From Saccoglossus kowalevskii (lineage: Eukaryota; Hemichordata; Enteropneusta; Harrimaniidae): a DNA stretch of 24,446 nucleotides. Both the position numbers and the translations under genes were made by a program. This document shows, piece by piece, positions 1-12,300 of the stretch. The notes under the pieces were generated by a model. That model was not told the DNA's origin and did no database searches. It worked only from the letters and a program-made list of their open reading frames with translations. Location: the NCBI RefSeq assembly GCF_000003605.2, contig NW_003158734.1, positions 4,540 to 28,985 on the forward strand, in the 5' to 3' direction. Each line of letters opens with the position of its first letter. The first letter of the stretch is position 1.

Positions 1-2244
1 ATTTCATTATACTTGCTCTGATGTATCAACATTTACCAAAATCTGATTGTCCAATGTTTAGTGAAAACGATTGTAATTGTTAACTGGTTTTAAATCAGGG
101 GGGAAGCTTGAGGGTGACTCCTCAACCCAAAGGTCTCATTTGCATATTTATATTTACCTGTTTCTTACTTAGGTCTCATTTTCCTTTTTTTATAAACTAC
201 CATGTATAGGGCTAGTTAACTTAAAGGTCACTTTTGCTTATTTGAGGGGGGTGACCAATCATTCGGCGACTGCCTATGGATTAACGAAGGTGGCGCTTCG
301 CGCCGTTATTTAAGCATGGGTTTTAACACTCTTAATTCAGTGTTCCTGCATTGCCTGCCTTTGCTGCCAATTTACCTCACCTGCTGCTGCTGTCGGTTTT
401 CCCACCCTTAACGCACCTACTTTCGAACTTCAAACACGTCATATGAGTTATGACACAGGTTTGTGCTGGGACAGCGCTTCCGGTGACGACACAACGGTGA
501 GAACGGTTTTTTAGTAACCGTGCTCAGACGAAGTCTTGACTGATAATAATGTTGACAATGGACGTTAGATAAATATGCATTGTTTGCGACAGGAAGCTTG
601 TCACCCGTTCTATCAGAATCGTCGACAACAGAGTATAACCGGTAGTATACATATACATGGTATAAACATTATGCAAATATTAACGAAACGGTAGTAGTGT
701 TAGCGTTTGGGCACTTGTCTTTCCGAAATTTCGAAAAGCTTGGATGATGAATCAAGGTACAAATTAACCGTTTTATCAATTATTGAAAAATCAAGATAAA
801 AAAAAATTCCCCTTCCCGCTACATTAAGATCAATATGGACTACCGAAATTTGGCGTTCATTTAAAAAAAATAAACCATAATTTTCAGTAATACTGACTTC
901 GAAAATTATGATGCAAAAATAATTCCATTCATACCACAAACCAACGCAGTTTTTGTTTACTTTTCATTACTGTTACAACGTATTTCATTTCTGGTTAAAA
1001 TACCAGCTAATCGATCGTAGACCACAAGTTTGGAGTCCGCGTTTACGATCTAAACGAAGGCAGACGATTGCAAATAACTGCTGTCATGGCAAAACGTTGC
1101 ACGTCGTGAATGATTTTTTTTCACTGCATGCAAATTATTTTCCCTGATGCACTTAACAAAGTCAAAGCTGACGTACAACATTCGTTGCAGAACGCGTGAA
1201 AAGTACTTCGCGTTCCACTCGCTTTGAAGCTAATGAGCATAGTCGTCAGGACGAAGCCTTACAACTCAAAGATGGCGATAACGTTACACCGTAAATATGC
1301 AGTCAAAACCAACGTGCACGTTACACTATTTAATTTTTCTAGCCAGCGGTGTAATGTGTCTAATCACCGTAAACCATGCGTCATTTGTTTGGTCCCACAA
1401 TTTGTCTTCCTTGTGCTTGCCGATCACCGAACAGTGCGGCATGTCGCCGGTACATAGTGTTTACACACTTTTTTTTTACCGTACCATTTTTACCATTTAA
1501 AACTTAATTTCGACCCACCAACCAATAGGAATCGTGCTCCTCGCATAGTGACACTGCGATCCTGTCGCAGAGTGCAATAATCGACATTCGGCGAGTCGCA
1601 CAATCGCGTCGCAGAGTTAGTTTTTAGACCCCAATACATACATGTCATTTACCGGGGTCATTTACCACTGTGAAATAGCGAAATAAATACAACGACCAAA
1701 TAAAACAATTTGCTTGCCATTAAATATGTGAAAATTCACCAAAACAACATATCGATTATGTTAAGCTGTTGATAAACTGTTTTGAACTCGTCTGGCCTTC
1801 ATTTACCACATATTCCATTATTCTAGATTCGTCGTAACGATGTTACAAGTTGGGACCATCATTCCATGATCAGTATTGTGACAACCGATTAGCAAATAAT
1901 ATATAGACTCCGTGCATTTTGACAAACTGAAATTACTAGTAATTTATTATTATTATTTATTTTAAGCGCATCACCAGGAAAAAAGGACGAGCTGCCACAC
2001 AGGACACAAGGCATACTCGTGCAAGCCTGTACCCTTAATTCGTACACGAAAGAGAATTTTGAGTACAATGATTTAAATAACTGGGATTGGAAGGTCGCCT
2101 CCCGGAGTTGCCGCTGATACGATACTAAACAGCACCCTTCAATATATTGCTATCGCATTTGTTGTATAACCCATCTTCTTTTACTGTTGGCTTAGCATGC
2201 CTGGCTTTCTCTATCCATGGAGGTAAAAATTCTTATAAACAAAT

Positions 2245-2439
2245 ATGGCGACGATCGATAACGCGTACGAGTTTGACTACGATGCTGAAACTGCTATGTC
2301 CTTCATTTCAGAAGACGTAAACGAAATCGAAGAGCATATTACAGACGAAAAATTGTTTTCCATATGCTGTGAACAAAATGATTGCTCGAAAACAAAAAAT
2401 GCAGCGAATTTCTTGTTGACGCACTGCCGTAGGAAGTAG
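2245..2439 (+). CDS. Weak hypothetical ORF, 64 codons
   Basis: I do not recognise it. It starts in a reasonable context (aaatATGGCG), begins MATIDNAYEFDYDAETAMSF and is acidic with four cysteines (ICCEQNDC near residue 40 and THC near the end). No low-complexity bias is seen. An ORF of this length is expected by chance in a window of this size, so it may be nothing. A GTAGGA at its end could in principle be a splice donor. No downstream exon was found. Confidence 0.15.
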   Translation: MATIDNAYEFDYDAETAMSFISEDVNEIEEHITDEKLFSICCEQNDCSKTKNAANFLLTHCRRK

Positions 2440-5067
2440 GACATACAAGGGATATAAACTTCAAAAAGCGTCATTCATGTGTTACATGTTTCTATGCCAG
2501 TTTATCCAGCAATAAACCTCAAAATTCAGTCTCTTGTACAACGCGGTGCGGTCCATGCCATGCACCATTGCAAAGATCATTAAACGAGCTTTATTGTGGA
2601 CTAAAAACAGTACTAGCAAGGTTTCGAAACATTACAATATTGCTGATTCAAAAATACAACGGAAAATGTGCTGAAAACGAAAAATTACATAAACTTAACA
2701 AGAAATTCTCTGATTTTCATAATTCCAACTTTCCCGTTCTCACAAACACGATTCGTCTACGTATAAAAGATCTGCGCATGCTTTATGTCCTTTGACATTT
2801 ACTGCGACACCGTAAAACAAGACCTTGGAATGTGTACTTTGCGCAGCAACGCTTGAGAGTAAATGACGCGTCGGCGACGATCCTGGGGTGAAAGGACGAG
2901 AAGACAAAGGGAATTATGGGATTAAACATGTCTAAAACAAAAGAAGTTTAGGAGGATTATTTTGGCTGTGACTCCTTCTCTTTTTACCTTCATGCTCTAT
3001 CATTAGATCATGGTCACCGATTATAAATTTACAAATGCGTGTTCTACAGACGGTCTTTAATTAGTGCGATGTTGTCGACTGATCAATTTGCACTAAATAA
3101 AGCACTTGCTGAGCCTGAATCTGTTTTATTTACATTTCTGACGCGAGTATATCTTGCTCATATGTGTGGCGTTTCGATCCAAATTTTGGAAGAATTTAGC
3201 AGGAATTTGTTAAAAAGTTATTTCGCTTTTGCTTGGTACTTATCTGCATGACAGCGAGATATTGAAAGTTACTTCCGTGTTTACTGAAAGCATTCAGTTT
3301 CATAAGCGATAGTCAAGTTTCTTTTCTGTGTATGTTTATTGGATTTATATTGCATGAATATTGCGATAGGTTGTATGATTTTCATTGTGCATTGTCGAGA
3401 GAGAACGTGTCCAAAACGGCGAATAATGAAATTGTCATGCTAGCCAGCGTCGTCGGTGAACTAACGTCTAGTGAATTTGAAATTTGTTTCGGGACTAAGT
3501 TTTAAATTGACGATGGAGGTAAAAAACCTCTATGAATTGACAAAGTGTTCAGGGGTTTACGGGCGGTAATATTTTAGTTCATTTTAATTATCTTGTCAAC
3601 GAATAATACGCCATAAGAACTTTTTACCCGACGACATTAATTCATAATCGCTGAACAGCTTCAAGAAGCTAACCAGGCAATAACTAAACCTTCATAAACT
3701 ACTAGCCTGAGTATCTGATTGGGGTGGCTTTGACCGCCAGTCATCTTGTACTGTCATGAATTTGTTTTTGCGTATCTGTTGATCGACTTAATTAGCTGAT
3801 TATTAGCGAATTGGTGTGTTATGTCTGTCATCGTTTAGGCCTATTTGAAGTTTTGGACGGAACTTGGCTCAGTGATTTGGAACTAACTACGAGATAACCG
3901 CCGCTATTCTGACAGTTGGTTTCCATAGTTATTAATGTAGTGAACGATTAATCAAAAGATATGACGTATTCGGTACTTAGTGTGATTGGCTTTATGATTG
4001 AAGGTTACGCCCTAGAGTCTTTTTACTGCTTTGTAATTGGTTAGAGTTTTGAAAATGAATAAAGTTGTTTTAGTTGGTCTTGGCAAGTACTCCACGATAG
4101 AGGCAGTCCTGGAGAGCCTTGGGGCGAGTGTAGACACAGTCTAAGAGAGTCTTGGGTCAGCCTTGCCATAGTCTTGGGGATTTTTTCCCCAGGGCGCTGT
4201 GTCTTATAGAGTGCTCGATTGACCGACTAAGACGAGAGCTGAAACGTATTTCGTTGTGTGCGTCTTATTTGACTGTAAATTATAAGTGACTTTCCCGATC
4301 CCGCACCTCAAGGGGACGCGGTAGAGAAACGAGACGAGATTTCCCTCCGACACGTGTGGAGAACCCAGAGATAAAAGAATTACCCCCGTGATAGTACATT
4401 GAAACATGGAGTTATAATTAAAGCTCCATGATTGAAGTGAACTTGCCGTGTTATGTGTAGTTATTAGAATGATTGAGATTTCATCCCGAGAATAATCCCA
4501 ACGATGACAACAAATGACTGACGATCACAATTTAACTGACAATTGTGTCAGAAGCTATCTGGCATTTTTCTCGCCAAAATAACATGTACTAACACATGAA
4601 CTATGTTGACAATATACGAGACACTATAATGAAGAACTACTCAGTGACCCTGAATGCCGAAATGTCATTTGCAGCTGAAAATAACATGCACGATGAACTG
4701 AAAGGTAACCTGATTCAACACCTTAGTACAAAGACACAGTAACGCAAGATATACTGCGTAAACAGAAAGCTGTCGCTTGGAGTGACATTCAGAAGATAGC
4801 CAGAAATGTGAAAACACTGTTTCAAATATAAATGAAAGTTAAACTCTGCAATGTTCGCGTAAATATATGCAATCAGTTTAATAAAAATAATATCTAGGAA
4901 ATGTTCAGCACCAATATAGCACATTTGATCAAAATTCGCTCAGAATGTTTTGAGATTTTTCTTACACAGGCCATGGAGCTAGAGCATCATGCACAGGCTG
5001 AAATGCGACAATTATCATGCAAATTAGCTATTTAAAACACCGTCTCAAAACTAATTTCTGCGTATTA

Positions 5068-5082
5068 CCCCCCCCCCCCCCC
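5068..5082. repeat. Homopolymer C15 tract
   Basis: Fifteen consecutive C, an isolated simple repeat; its length may be uncertain in the assembly. Confidence 0.9.
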
Positions 5083-5571
5083 AAGGCAACCATTTACTAA
5101 ATTTGATGAAAACCTACAAAGTTTGAGATTTGGCTTACCACTCTTCATTCTTGTGTGCAGGCAGAGCTAAAAATGTTCTCCCTTACTACCTTAATCGATG
5201 AGGGCGCTATTTTAAACGGACGCGATATTTGTCTATTGGCATTGCAGCATTGAGTATCTCCGGCAAGGAGTGGAAACATTGTCATTCTACAAATGTAAAT
5301 CTGCAGTTTTTGCAAATATTACAAAATGAGTTTGTGCCCAAATCGCGATTTAGTAATCATTCAGATTTCATATCAGCCATTTTTAAGCCTGTATACTTTT
5401 TCCTTGTGTACTATTCAACAGATTTCAATGAAACTTGATACATGGATACACTGGAATAGTGTGCAGACCAGACAAGTTTTTGGTTGGAATCCGAGCATAT
5501 TATCGAATTGCACATTAACCAAATTTAAACCTTTTCACCCACACCATGTACTACTGTAAAGGGGGTAATTA

Positions 5572-5636
5572 TTCACTGGGTTTTAATTTAGCTTATTTCG
5601 CCGACTGGAAAATGCGCTAAATTAAAACCTAGTGAA
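5572..5636. repeat. Short inverted repeat, MITE-like
   Basis: A 21-base arm at 5572-5592 (ttcactgggttttaatttag and one more base) is repeated inverted at 5616-5636 with one mismatch, around a 23-base spacer. A related motif (tttaaacccagcgaaa) follows near 5730. Probably a small hairpin or part of a miniature inverted-repeat element. Confidence 0.7.
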
Positions 5637-5875
5637 TATGTAAAATTTAGCATAGAACACATTATCTAAATGACGAAACCATAAATTTAAAAACCCCTGA
5701 ATATGCCTGAAATGGTAAATCAGTGAAATTTAAACCCAGCGAAAATTAGTCATTAGTTAGACCCTTACGAATAAGCCGCTTGCTTGCGGTTATATTTTTA
5801 TTGAATGATGCATTTGCTCTAATAGAAGCTATTGTGCTTCCTTCAACATCATTTATTAAAATCAAAGAAAGCTTA

Positions 5876-7128
5876 GAAAGAACTCCCATGTGCTGAAAGT
5901 ATTGGAGACACATTAAATATAATTTGAAATTACTTAGCTGAAAACTAATTATGCAAATCAGAAAATTAACATGAACAGATTTGATTGTAAAACTAATGAG
6001 GTCTGCGCAATGTAACAAAAACTATGTACCAAGTTTAATTGAAATGTGATTAGGACCAAAAAATTATGAATTATTATGCTAATTGGGGAAATAATATGAA
6101 CAGTTTTACCCCAAACTAATTAGGTTTGTACATTGTCCTAGAGCATCTTTGTACTAAGTTTCATTAAAATGGAAATTAGTACTTTAGATATCAGTGTGAA
6201 AGCTTAAAATTGGTTAATTATGCAAATTGGGTAATTAATATGTACAGATTTTAACCCACAATTATCCAGGTCTGTCTATTGTCCTACAGCATCCATGTAT
6301 AAACATTCATTGATATGTGATGATTACGGTAGTACCTGAGATATCAGTGTGAAAGTTGGAAATTGGTTAATTATGCAAATTAGGTGATTAATATGCACAA
6401 ATATTTACCAAAAACTAATTGGTCTCTGCATAATTTTAGATTCATGCGATGATTAGTACTTGAGATACCCGTGGAAAAGCTGAAAATATAACTAATTATG
6501 CAAATTAGGTGATTAATATGCACAAATATTTCAAACTCAATCTCTGCATAGTCCTCGAGTATGTAAGTACCAAGTTTCATTGAAATGTAATGCTCACTAC
6601 TTATATCAAAAGCTGAAAATTAATTAATTATGCTAATTAGGTAATTACATGTACTGATATTACCATAAAAACTAGCAGGTCTGTGCAGTGTCATACGACA
6701 TCTATGTACCAAGTTTCATTGAAATGTGATGATTAGTACTTGAGATATCAGTGGAAAAACCGAAAATTGACTAATCATTATGCAAATTAGTATCCACGGA
6801 TTATTACCAAAAACTAATCAAAACCTAGCATTAGTTCAGAGCATCTATGTACCAAGTTTCATCAAAATCCAATGAGTGGTTCTTTAGATATCAGTGGAAC
6901 AGTCATAGAACAGCTAAAAATTAGCTAATTATCATGCAAATTAGGTAATTAACGAGCATGGATTTTTACCAAAACCTAATCAAATCTGCGCATTGGCCCA
7001 GAGCATCTATGCACCAAGTTTCATCAAAAACCGATGTATGGTTCTTGAGATAGCAGTGGAACAGTCGGACACACATACACACACACTAACTGCAAAGACT
7101 CCCATTTTGTGCTTCGCACATGGGAGTC
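5876..7128. mobile_element. Tandem-core repeat element ending in CA tract and hairpin (HINE/pearl-like)
   Basis: About eight diverged units of 125-154 bases. The phase marker ATGCAAAT or ATGCTAAT occurs at 5951, 6076, 6220, 6373, 6498, 6630, 6780 and 6934. Units share accaagtttcat, gagatatcagtgg and a ctaattatgcaaattagg block. The array is followed by a CA-rich tract (7069-7087) and a bulged hairpin at 7097-7128 with arms gactccca/tgggagtc and tgtgc/gcaca. A matching aactcccatgtgc lies at the left end (5881). This left motif, core tandem, microsatellite, hairpin order is that of Helentron-associated elements such as the bivalve pearl family. No transposase is encoded. Confidence 0.65.
7097..7128. 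repeat. Terminal bulged hairpin of the left element
   Basis: Outer stem of 8 bp (gactccca/tgggagtc), TTT bulge, inner stem of 5 bp (tgtgc/gcaca) and a TTC loop. It has the same shape as the hairpin at 15172-15204, with a different sequence. Confidence 0.85.
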
Positions 7129-8870
7129 AACTCTACAATTGTACCTTCACTTTACTATGTAATGCATTATTTTCATTAAGAGTATGTATATTACACCAAG
7201 GCGATTTTTCAGATGTCTATTACCAATTGAAATCATAGACTGGAAGAGGTCTACAATTGAGATTTAACATCTGGGATGGATGATACTAAAAGACACACAA
7301 TTACTTGTTAAATGGAAATGATTTAATTCTGTGTGAGAAAGCGACAGACAAGACTGCATACAATAGACAACATTTTGCGCCTCAACGTCATTAATGAGTT
7401 GTACTTTAACAATACATCTAACAAAGCGCAAAAAAACAATAGTTATTATTTTCTAATTAAACATCTTTCACATTAACGGAAACTTATTTGCTGGAAAAAT
7501 GAACAGCGAGAAACAATTCCCGATGCACAGACCTGATTTTGATTATTCGTAAACTAGGACAGAAACATGTCTGTATGAACCACTTCTAAATACACACAAA
7601 ACACACTGGGTTTTAATAGTTATATTATGTATCATAATTTGTTCAGATATCATGGCATGAAGCCAAAGAATGCCCGGCAACAAACTTAGATGCCCTTTGA
7701 ACTAAGACTGTAAAAATCAGCCTCTCCCCAGCCCACTGAATAGAACATTTTCAACAAGGGTCATTCATTTTAGTTAATTGATACACAATATAGATGAGGG
7801 GGAACATCAAACTGTTAAGAATATGAAAACGTGTGTGATGATTTATATGAGCTTGCTACTAGCAAAATGTGATACAGGGATTGATTTCAAAATGTCTCCA
7901 CTCTACAATCAGCTGCCTCGACCAGTTCACAAGGTTTAAAAAGGGGGATTAAAACGGCAATTTCAATTTTAAAAGTGGATCACCAGATTAATGATACCCT
8001 CCTCATAATAGAATAGTCCAGAACTCCCATAACTAAAACATGATGCAGGAATTGAGATTACTAAACTGTGTCAATAACTAGCAAGTACTGAGTATTAAAG
8101 TTTTGACTTCAAAAAAATGCAGTAAACTTAACAATGGGAGCACCGTGAATAAAAACAATTGTGTGAACAAATCAGCAATAAGGCAGACAAAGCACATTAA
8201 TGAAAACCAACTTTGTAATAAAGAAAATAACGAGTTTGTATCAACCGTGGCATGGCAGAATTGATTTTTTTTTCATAGATTTTATTTTTTAAAAACTCTG
8301 CCAAGAGTAATGCTGAAATGTGCCCAATCTAAACATATCTCCAAAAATATATAAAATACTGATACAAGATTAGCAGTTTGAATTTTTTAAAACGCTGTTT
8401 ATGTAAGGAAAAAATAGGGAAACATTTCTAAACTATGTAATGATAATATAAAATGATTATGTATTCATTCACAAATGTGTACAGTTAATGCATGCACTGG
8501 AAATCATTTCAGATTACTCTAACCTGCCCATATCAATTATAGTACCCCTAATTTTAATACTAATTTAGGGTTTTCTACTTATGCATGCGAAATACATAGA
8601 TGACCCCCCATCCCTTTTGGACAGAGGGATTTTTTTTTTTAATAGATGTAAATGCAATTTTTTTTATTCTTCGCGTACCTTTGAAATGTAGTAACACGAG
8701 TTCAGTATTTATTCCAGGTGAAAAACAAGAGATAAACCATACAACCACACACTGATCAGATCATGCTTCAGATAACCTAAATGAAAAAAGTTTGCATTTA
8801 TACAAATTATGTATGAAATGTTGACATTGATGTTAATCTGTGACTGTGCTGGGTGGCTACATTTCTTCTC

Positions 8871-8890
8871 ACCCCACCCCACCCCACCCA
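8871..8890 (-). repeat. G-rich tract, G-quadruplex motif on the myosin sense strand
   Basis: The minus strand has four runs of three or four G separated by single T (GGGTGGGGTGGGG and so on). This meets the usual quadruplex pattern with very short loops. It lies about 320 bases past the stop codon, so it is in the mRNA only if the distal poly(A) sites are used. Confidence 0.6.
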
Positions 8891-9062
8891 ATAATCCAGA
8901 GGGTACACAGTTTAACTACAGAACAAGATCTTCCACATGCATGTCATATCAACTTCCTGGCTAAGCGCTATTTCATTTTAATGCATTCAAAAATCACTAA
9001 GATACGGTAAATACACAACTCTTCCAACTTTCATAATCTTCTAGAGTTCATACAATTGCTTA

Positions 9063-9068
9063 TTTATT
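9063..9068 (-). promoter_or_regulatory. Candidate poly(A) signal for the myosin transcript
   Basis: AATAAA on the minus strand, 142 bases past the stop codon, with a GT-rich stretch (GTTGTGTATTT) about 45 bases further on. Other AATAAA hexamers occur at 8708-8713, 8663-8668 and 8281-8286, so the true 3' end is undecided and several ends may be used. Confidence 0.4.
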
Positions 9069-9209
9069 TTTTTCTAGTAATAATAATTATACCATAATCT
9101 ATTCCTTTCTATTCACATCATTGTATTAATTGATATTTCTTTCTTTGTTATAAAGTTGTATTCATAAAAGCAATAAATTTGTCTTCAAACATTTTCAACA
9201 TTATTTGGT

Positions 9210-9324
9210 TTAATCGTCTTCCCCATCCGCCATGGAAGCATCAGGGCTGTCAGTTCCACTGGTATCTCTTTTTTCAGTACGGCGCGAGTAACTTCGACTA
9301 CTACGTGATGATATATCACCTCTC
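9210..9324 (-). CDS. MYH9/10-like: Myosin last exon: non-helical tailpiece and stop
   Basis: Completes Arg1202 and encodes 1203-1239 then TAA. Sequence is [15 protein letters not shown], then [11 protein letters not shown], ending ADGEDD: a basic, serine-rich half followed by an acidic half. This fits the non-helical tail that tunes filament assembly by phosphorylation in the family. SGTD and SMAD fit a CK2-like S-x-x-D pattern and SP is a proline-directed site; use of these sites is inference. Acceptor TACAG. Confidence 0.93.
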
Positions 9325-12300
9325 CTGTAAAACAAAATAAAAATTGCAATTATTAACGCGATTTCAGGTGTAAGACAAAATGAAGCAGGGTTTTTAACAA
9401 ATATCTTGAAATGTGATGGTTTTACTGTGGAATGATGAGAAGTATGGACCATTCCCAGAATTACAAACCCATTATACTGCATGAACAGGAAGTATTAGTT
9501 TCCCTTACATTTCAAACTTTCAAATTATTCGGTGGACATCAATGTCTGAAAGGAACAAACAAGATGAAAATAAGGGATGCCATTAACTCGTTTGAATCAT
9601 AACCATAATGGTCCCGTTATCCTATCACCAGACTATTTACTTACTTACCTGCATGCAAACCCAAACAAAACAAACAAGACAAATAACAAAACAGAGATGT
9701 GTTCGTAAGACTGACTATCTGCCCTACCATAGGACTGATACTGAGTGATGGTAGTATGGTGGATATAGTTTCATAAGCTGCAATAGGCACACCAAAATGC
9801 TGACAGTGAATAGTGAGAAGAGCATGGAAGGCAATGATGCTGTGTGACTATGATGAAAAACACAGTGCCATGGTGTTAGTGGTGTTACGACAAGATAGAG
9901 CAAGGGATTCAGTCCCAACTGATCCACATTGGAACAAATGTTATTCAGAGCAAATCCCCAATCTGTTGCATTATAATGTGGCAGCAAAGCACCCATTGGT
10001 TTCATGAGGTTTGCTCAATGATGACTGTGATGAATAACAGGTGATATACATCAACATTGTTAATATTATTATTATTGTGCAATGACATCATTTTGTTAAC
10101 TCTATGGTGCTTATGATAAAATATCCAATCTAACAGTAGTCAGTTGTTGGAACTACAAACAGTGAGCGTGTTTAATAATGTGATTATAATCCCTTGAAGT
10201 GAAACAATCATTCTAATTTAACACTAATGTGATTATATTACACAGATTTCATAGAAGCCTGCTCTCTGATGATATTCTAACAATATGATGCTGAATTCCA
10301 AGACACCGGTAAATAAATCTGCGGTTGGCGCGCTAGTCTTGGCGAGAGTCTTGCTCATGAAACAAGTATAGGTGCAACTATACATCAACAGAAACCATGC
10401 ATTTGTTACAGAGTAATTGTTTATATTGGATTAGTACATTAATACCAAATAAAACACTAACACTATGTTGATGAACTGAAGGGATTGAGTGTGCATGTGA
10501 TGTGATGTGATGTCATGTATGTGTGTATGTATGTATGTACGTGTAGAGGACGCAAGAGAACACCCAAGAGTAATGCGAAGGATTCATAAGAACCTCAGTT
10601 TATTCTTGAGTTGATTAATTTCTCGCGTCAGTGATTCGTTGGCTTCAATCTGATCATCTAAATCACGTTGTAGTTTGCGCTTGCTGGCATTGGCTCTGGT
10701 GAATTCTTCTTCTGCTTCATCAAGTTGCCGTTTCAGTCCTTTAACTCGAGAGTTCACTTTATCAACCTAAAAAAATAGAAAAGACATATGAAATAATAGT
10801 TGCAACTTGTGAAAAAGATTATAAACAGTCTGATAAAGTTCAAGACCTTGTGAATACCATACAGCACATTTCAAATGCACATTATAATCAACTGTGCAAG
10901 GTACTCCACCAACACAGTAAATGTTCAAATGGGGACAGCAACTGTACCTGTTCTTTGTATTGGTCTCCCTGTCTTCGCTCATCTTCTGCCTGCATGACAA
11001 GTTCTTTTAATTTTTTTTCCATTCTACGATTACTCTTGTGAGCAGCATGACGATCTCTGTAAAGATATTAAAATTATAGACGATAATAAGTCATGTCATG
11101 GAAGTACAGAGTTCAAAAGTGAACATTGAAAATGGGTGAGCCAATTGAATCAGAACATTAAACAAATGCATGTGTGTGACATGATGTACAATGTAGTGGC
11201 AATCAGGCAATTCATTTCAGAGATATGACATGAGAAGATCTAAAAATCATTATGGTTCCATTATGGTTCCATTATGTTCAATATTTATATCAAGAACAAC
11301 AACAGTATGTGTATGACAGAGATCTGAGTAGGAAAGGGCAGAAATGCTTGTGTATTTGGATGTGATTGGCCCAGGTATGTCTAAGATACAGGTGGGGCAC
11401 AGTGGAGGATAGAAATAATGTGACAAGTACAATGTAGTTTGGGAGAAGAGGGCAGAAATATGTTTGTTAGTTTGAAGGAACAGAATTTACTCAGAAATAC
11501 GCATGATGACATCACAAATGTATTCATCCAATCACCATTCATGACTTACTTTGTCTCCTGTTCAAGCTGTTCTTCCAAGTTAGCAATTTTGATCTCTAAT
11601 TGGTTAATAGTGGCCTTGCTTCGTGTCTTGGCAACAACCTCCAATTCCTGAAGTTTCGCTTTCAATTCTTTATTTTGCCTTTCAAGCAACATACGAGAAT
11701 TCTCTAAACGTTGAGTGGAAGATCTCTCAGCAGCTAATTCTGTGGTCAGCTGTTCAACCTTTCAAATTGCATATTAATAAGATTAGTACAATTTCTCAGA
11801 CATATTGTAAAAGCCACTAGAAATAAAAATCAATGTACTTAGAACTGGACATCCTATCGCTAAACCTGAGAATTGAACACTTGCACATTATCTACTTTTT
11901 ATTTTTAGCACTATGGTTGAAAAATTATCAAAACAAAAATTTTAATTTTTCCAGGAAGTTGCTTCAATGGACAATGCACCAAGTGAGGTTACTTTGGATC
12001 CCATCTTTCTTTGCTTGTCTCCCAGTATCTCTACTAAATGAGCTTACCTGGGATACCATCTTTCTTTCCTTGTCTACCGATATATCTACTAAAATGAGCA
12101 TACCTGGGATCCCATCTTTCTTTCCTTGTCTACCAATATCTCTACATTACTCTGTTCTTCATCTAGATCTTCTTCAAGCGTTTGTATTCTCTGTTCCAAT
12201 CGTCTCTTTTCGTCTGCAAGTGCCGATCTACCAGCTGTATTACTACTAATCTCATCAGCTAATTCATCACGTTCGTTCTCTGCTTGCTTTCTTAATCTTT

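Larger units (their letters stand above)
1..5500. other. Stretch without a recognisable gene
   Basis: I see no family-recognisable protein, RNA gene or complete transposable element. Small items: a perfect GGCGC-TTC-GCGCC hairpin at 292-304, a run of 15 C at 5068-5082, GTCTTGG-rich sequence around 4070-4180, and a 64-codon ORF at 2245-2439 described separately. It is presumably intergenic DNA, or it could include part of a neighbouring gene's non-coding sequence. Confidence 0.5.
7129..9209. other. Myosin 3' flank, probable 3' UTR and intergenic DNA
   Basis: No coding region seen. AT-rich sequence with several minus-strand AATAAA signals and a (CCCCA)n tract at 8871-8890. How much is transcribed cannot be told from sequence alone. 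Confidence 0.5.

Noticed and set aside
3039-3251. 70-codon plus-strand ORF in the left flank
   Set aside because: No recognisable motif, length expected by chance.
9724-10005. 93-codon minus-strand ORF in the intron before the last exon
   Set aside because: No family resemblance, sits between in-phase exons, and lacks flanking splice sites that would keep the frame.
11982-12092. Extra copies of the exon end as mutually exclusive micro-exons
   Set aside because: The gaps between a copy's donor and the next copy's AG are about 14 bases, too short for introns, and inclusion would bring in-frame stops.
11833-12249. 138-codon plus-strand ORF
   Set aside because: Covers the triplicated exon end in antisense; its repeated IPSFFACLP and IPSFFPCLP blocks are the 55-56 base repeat.
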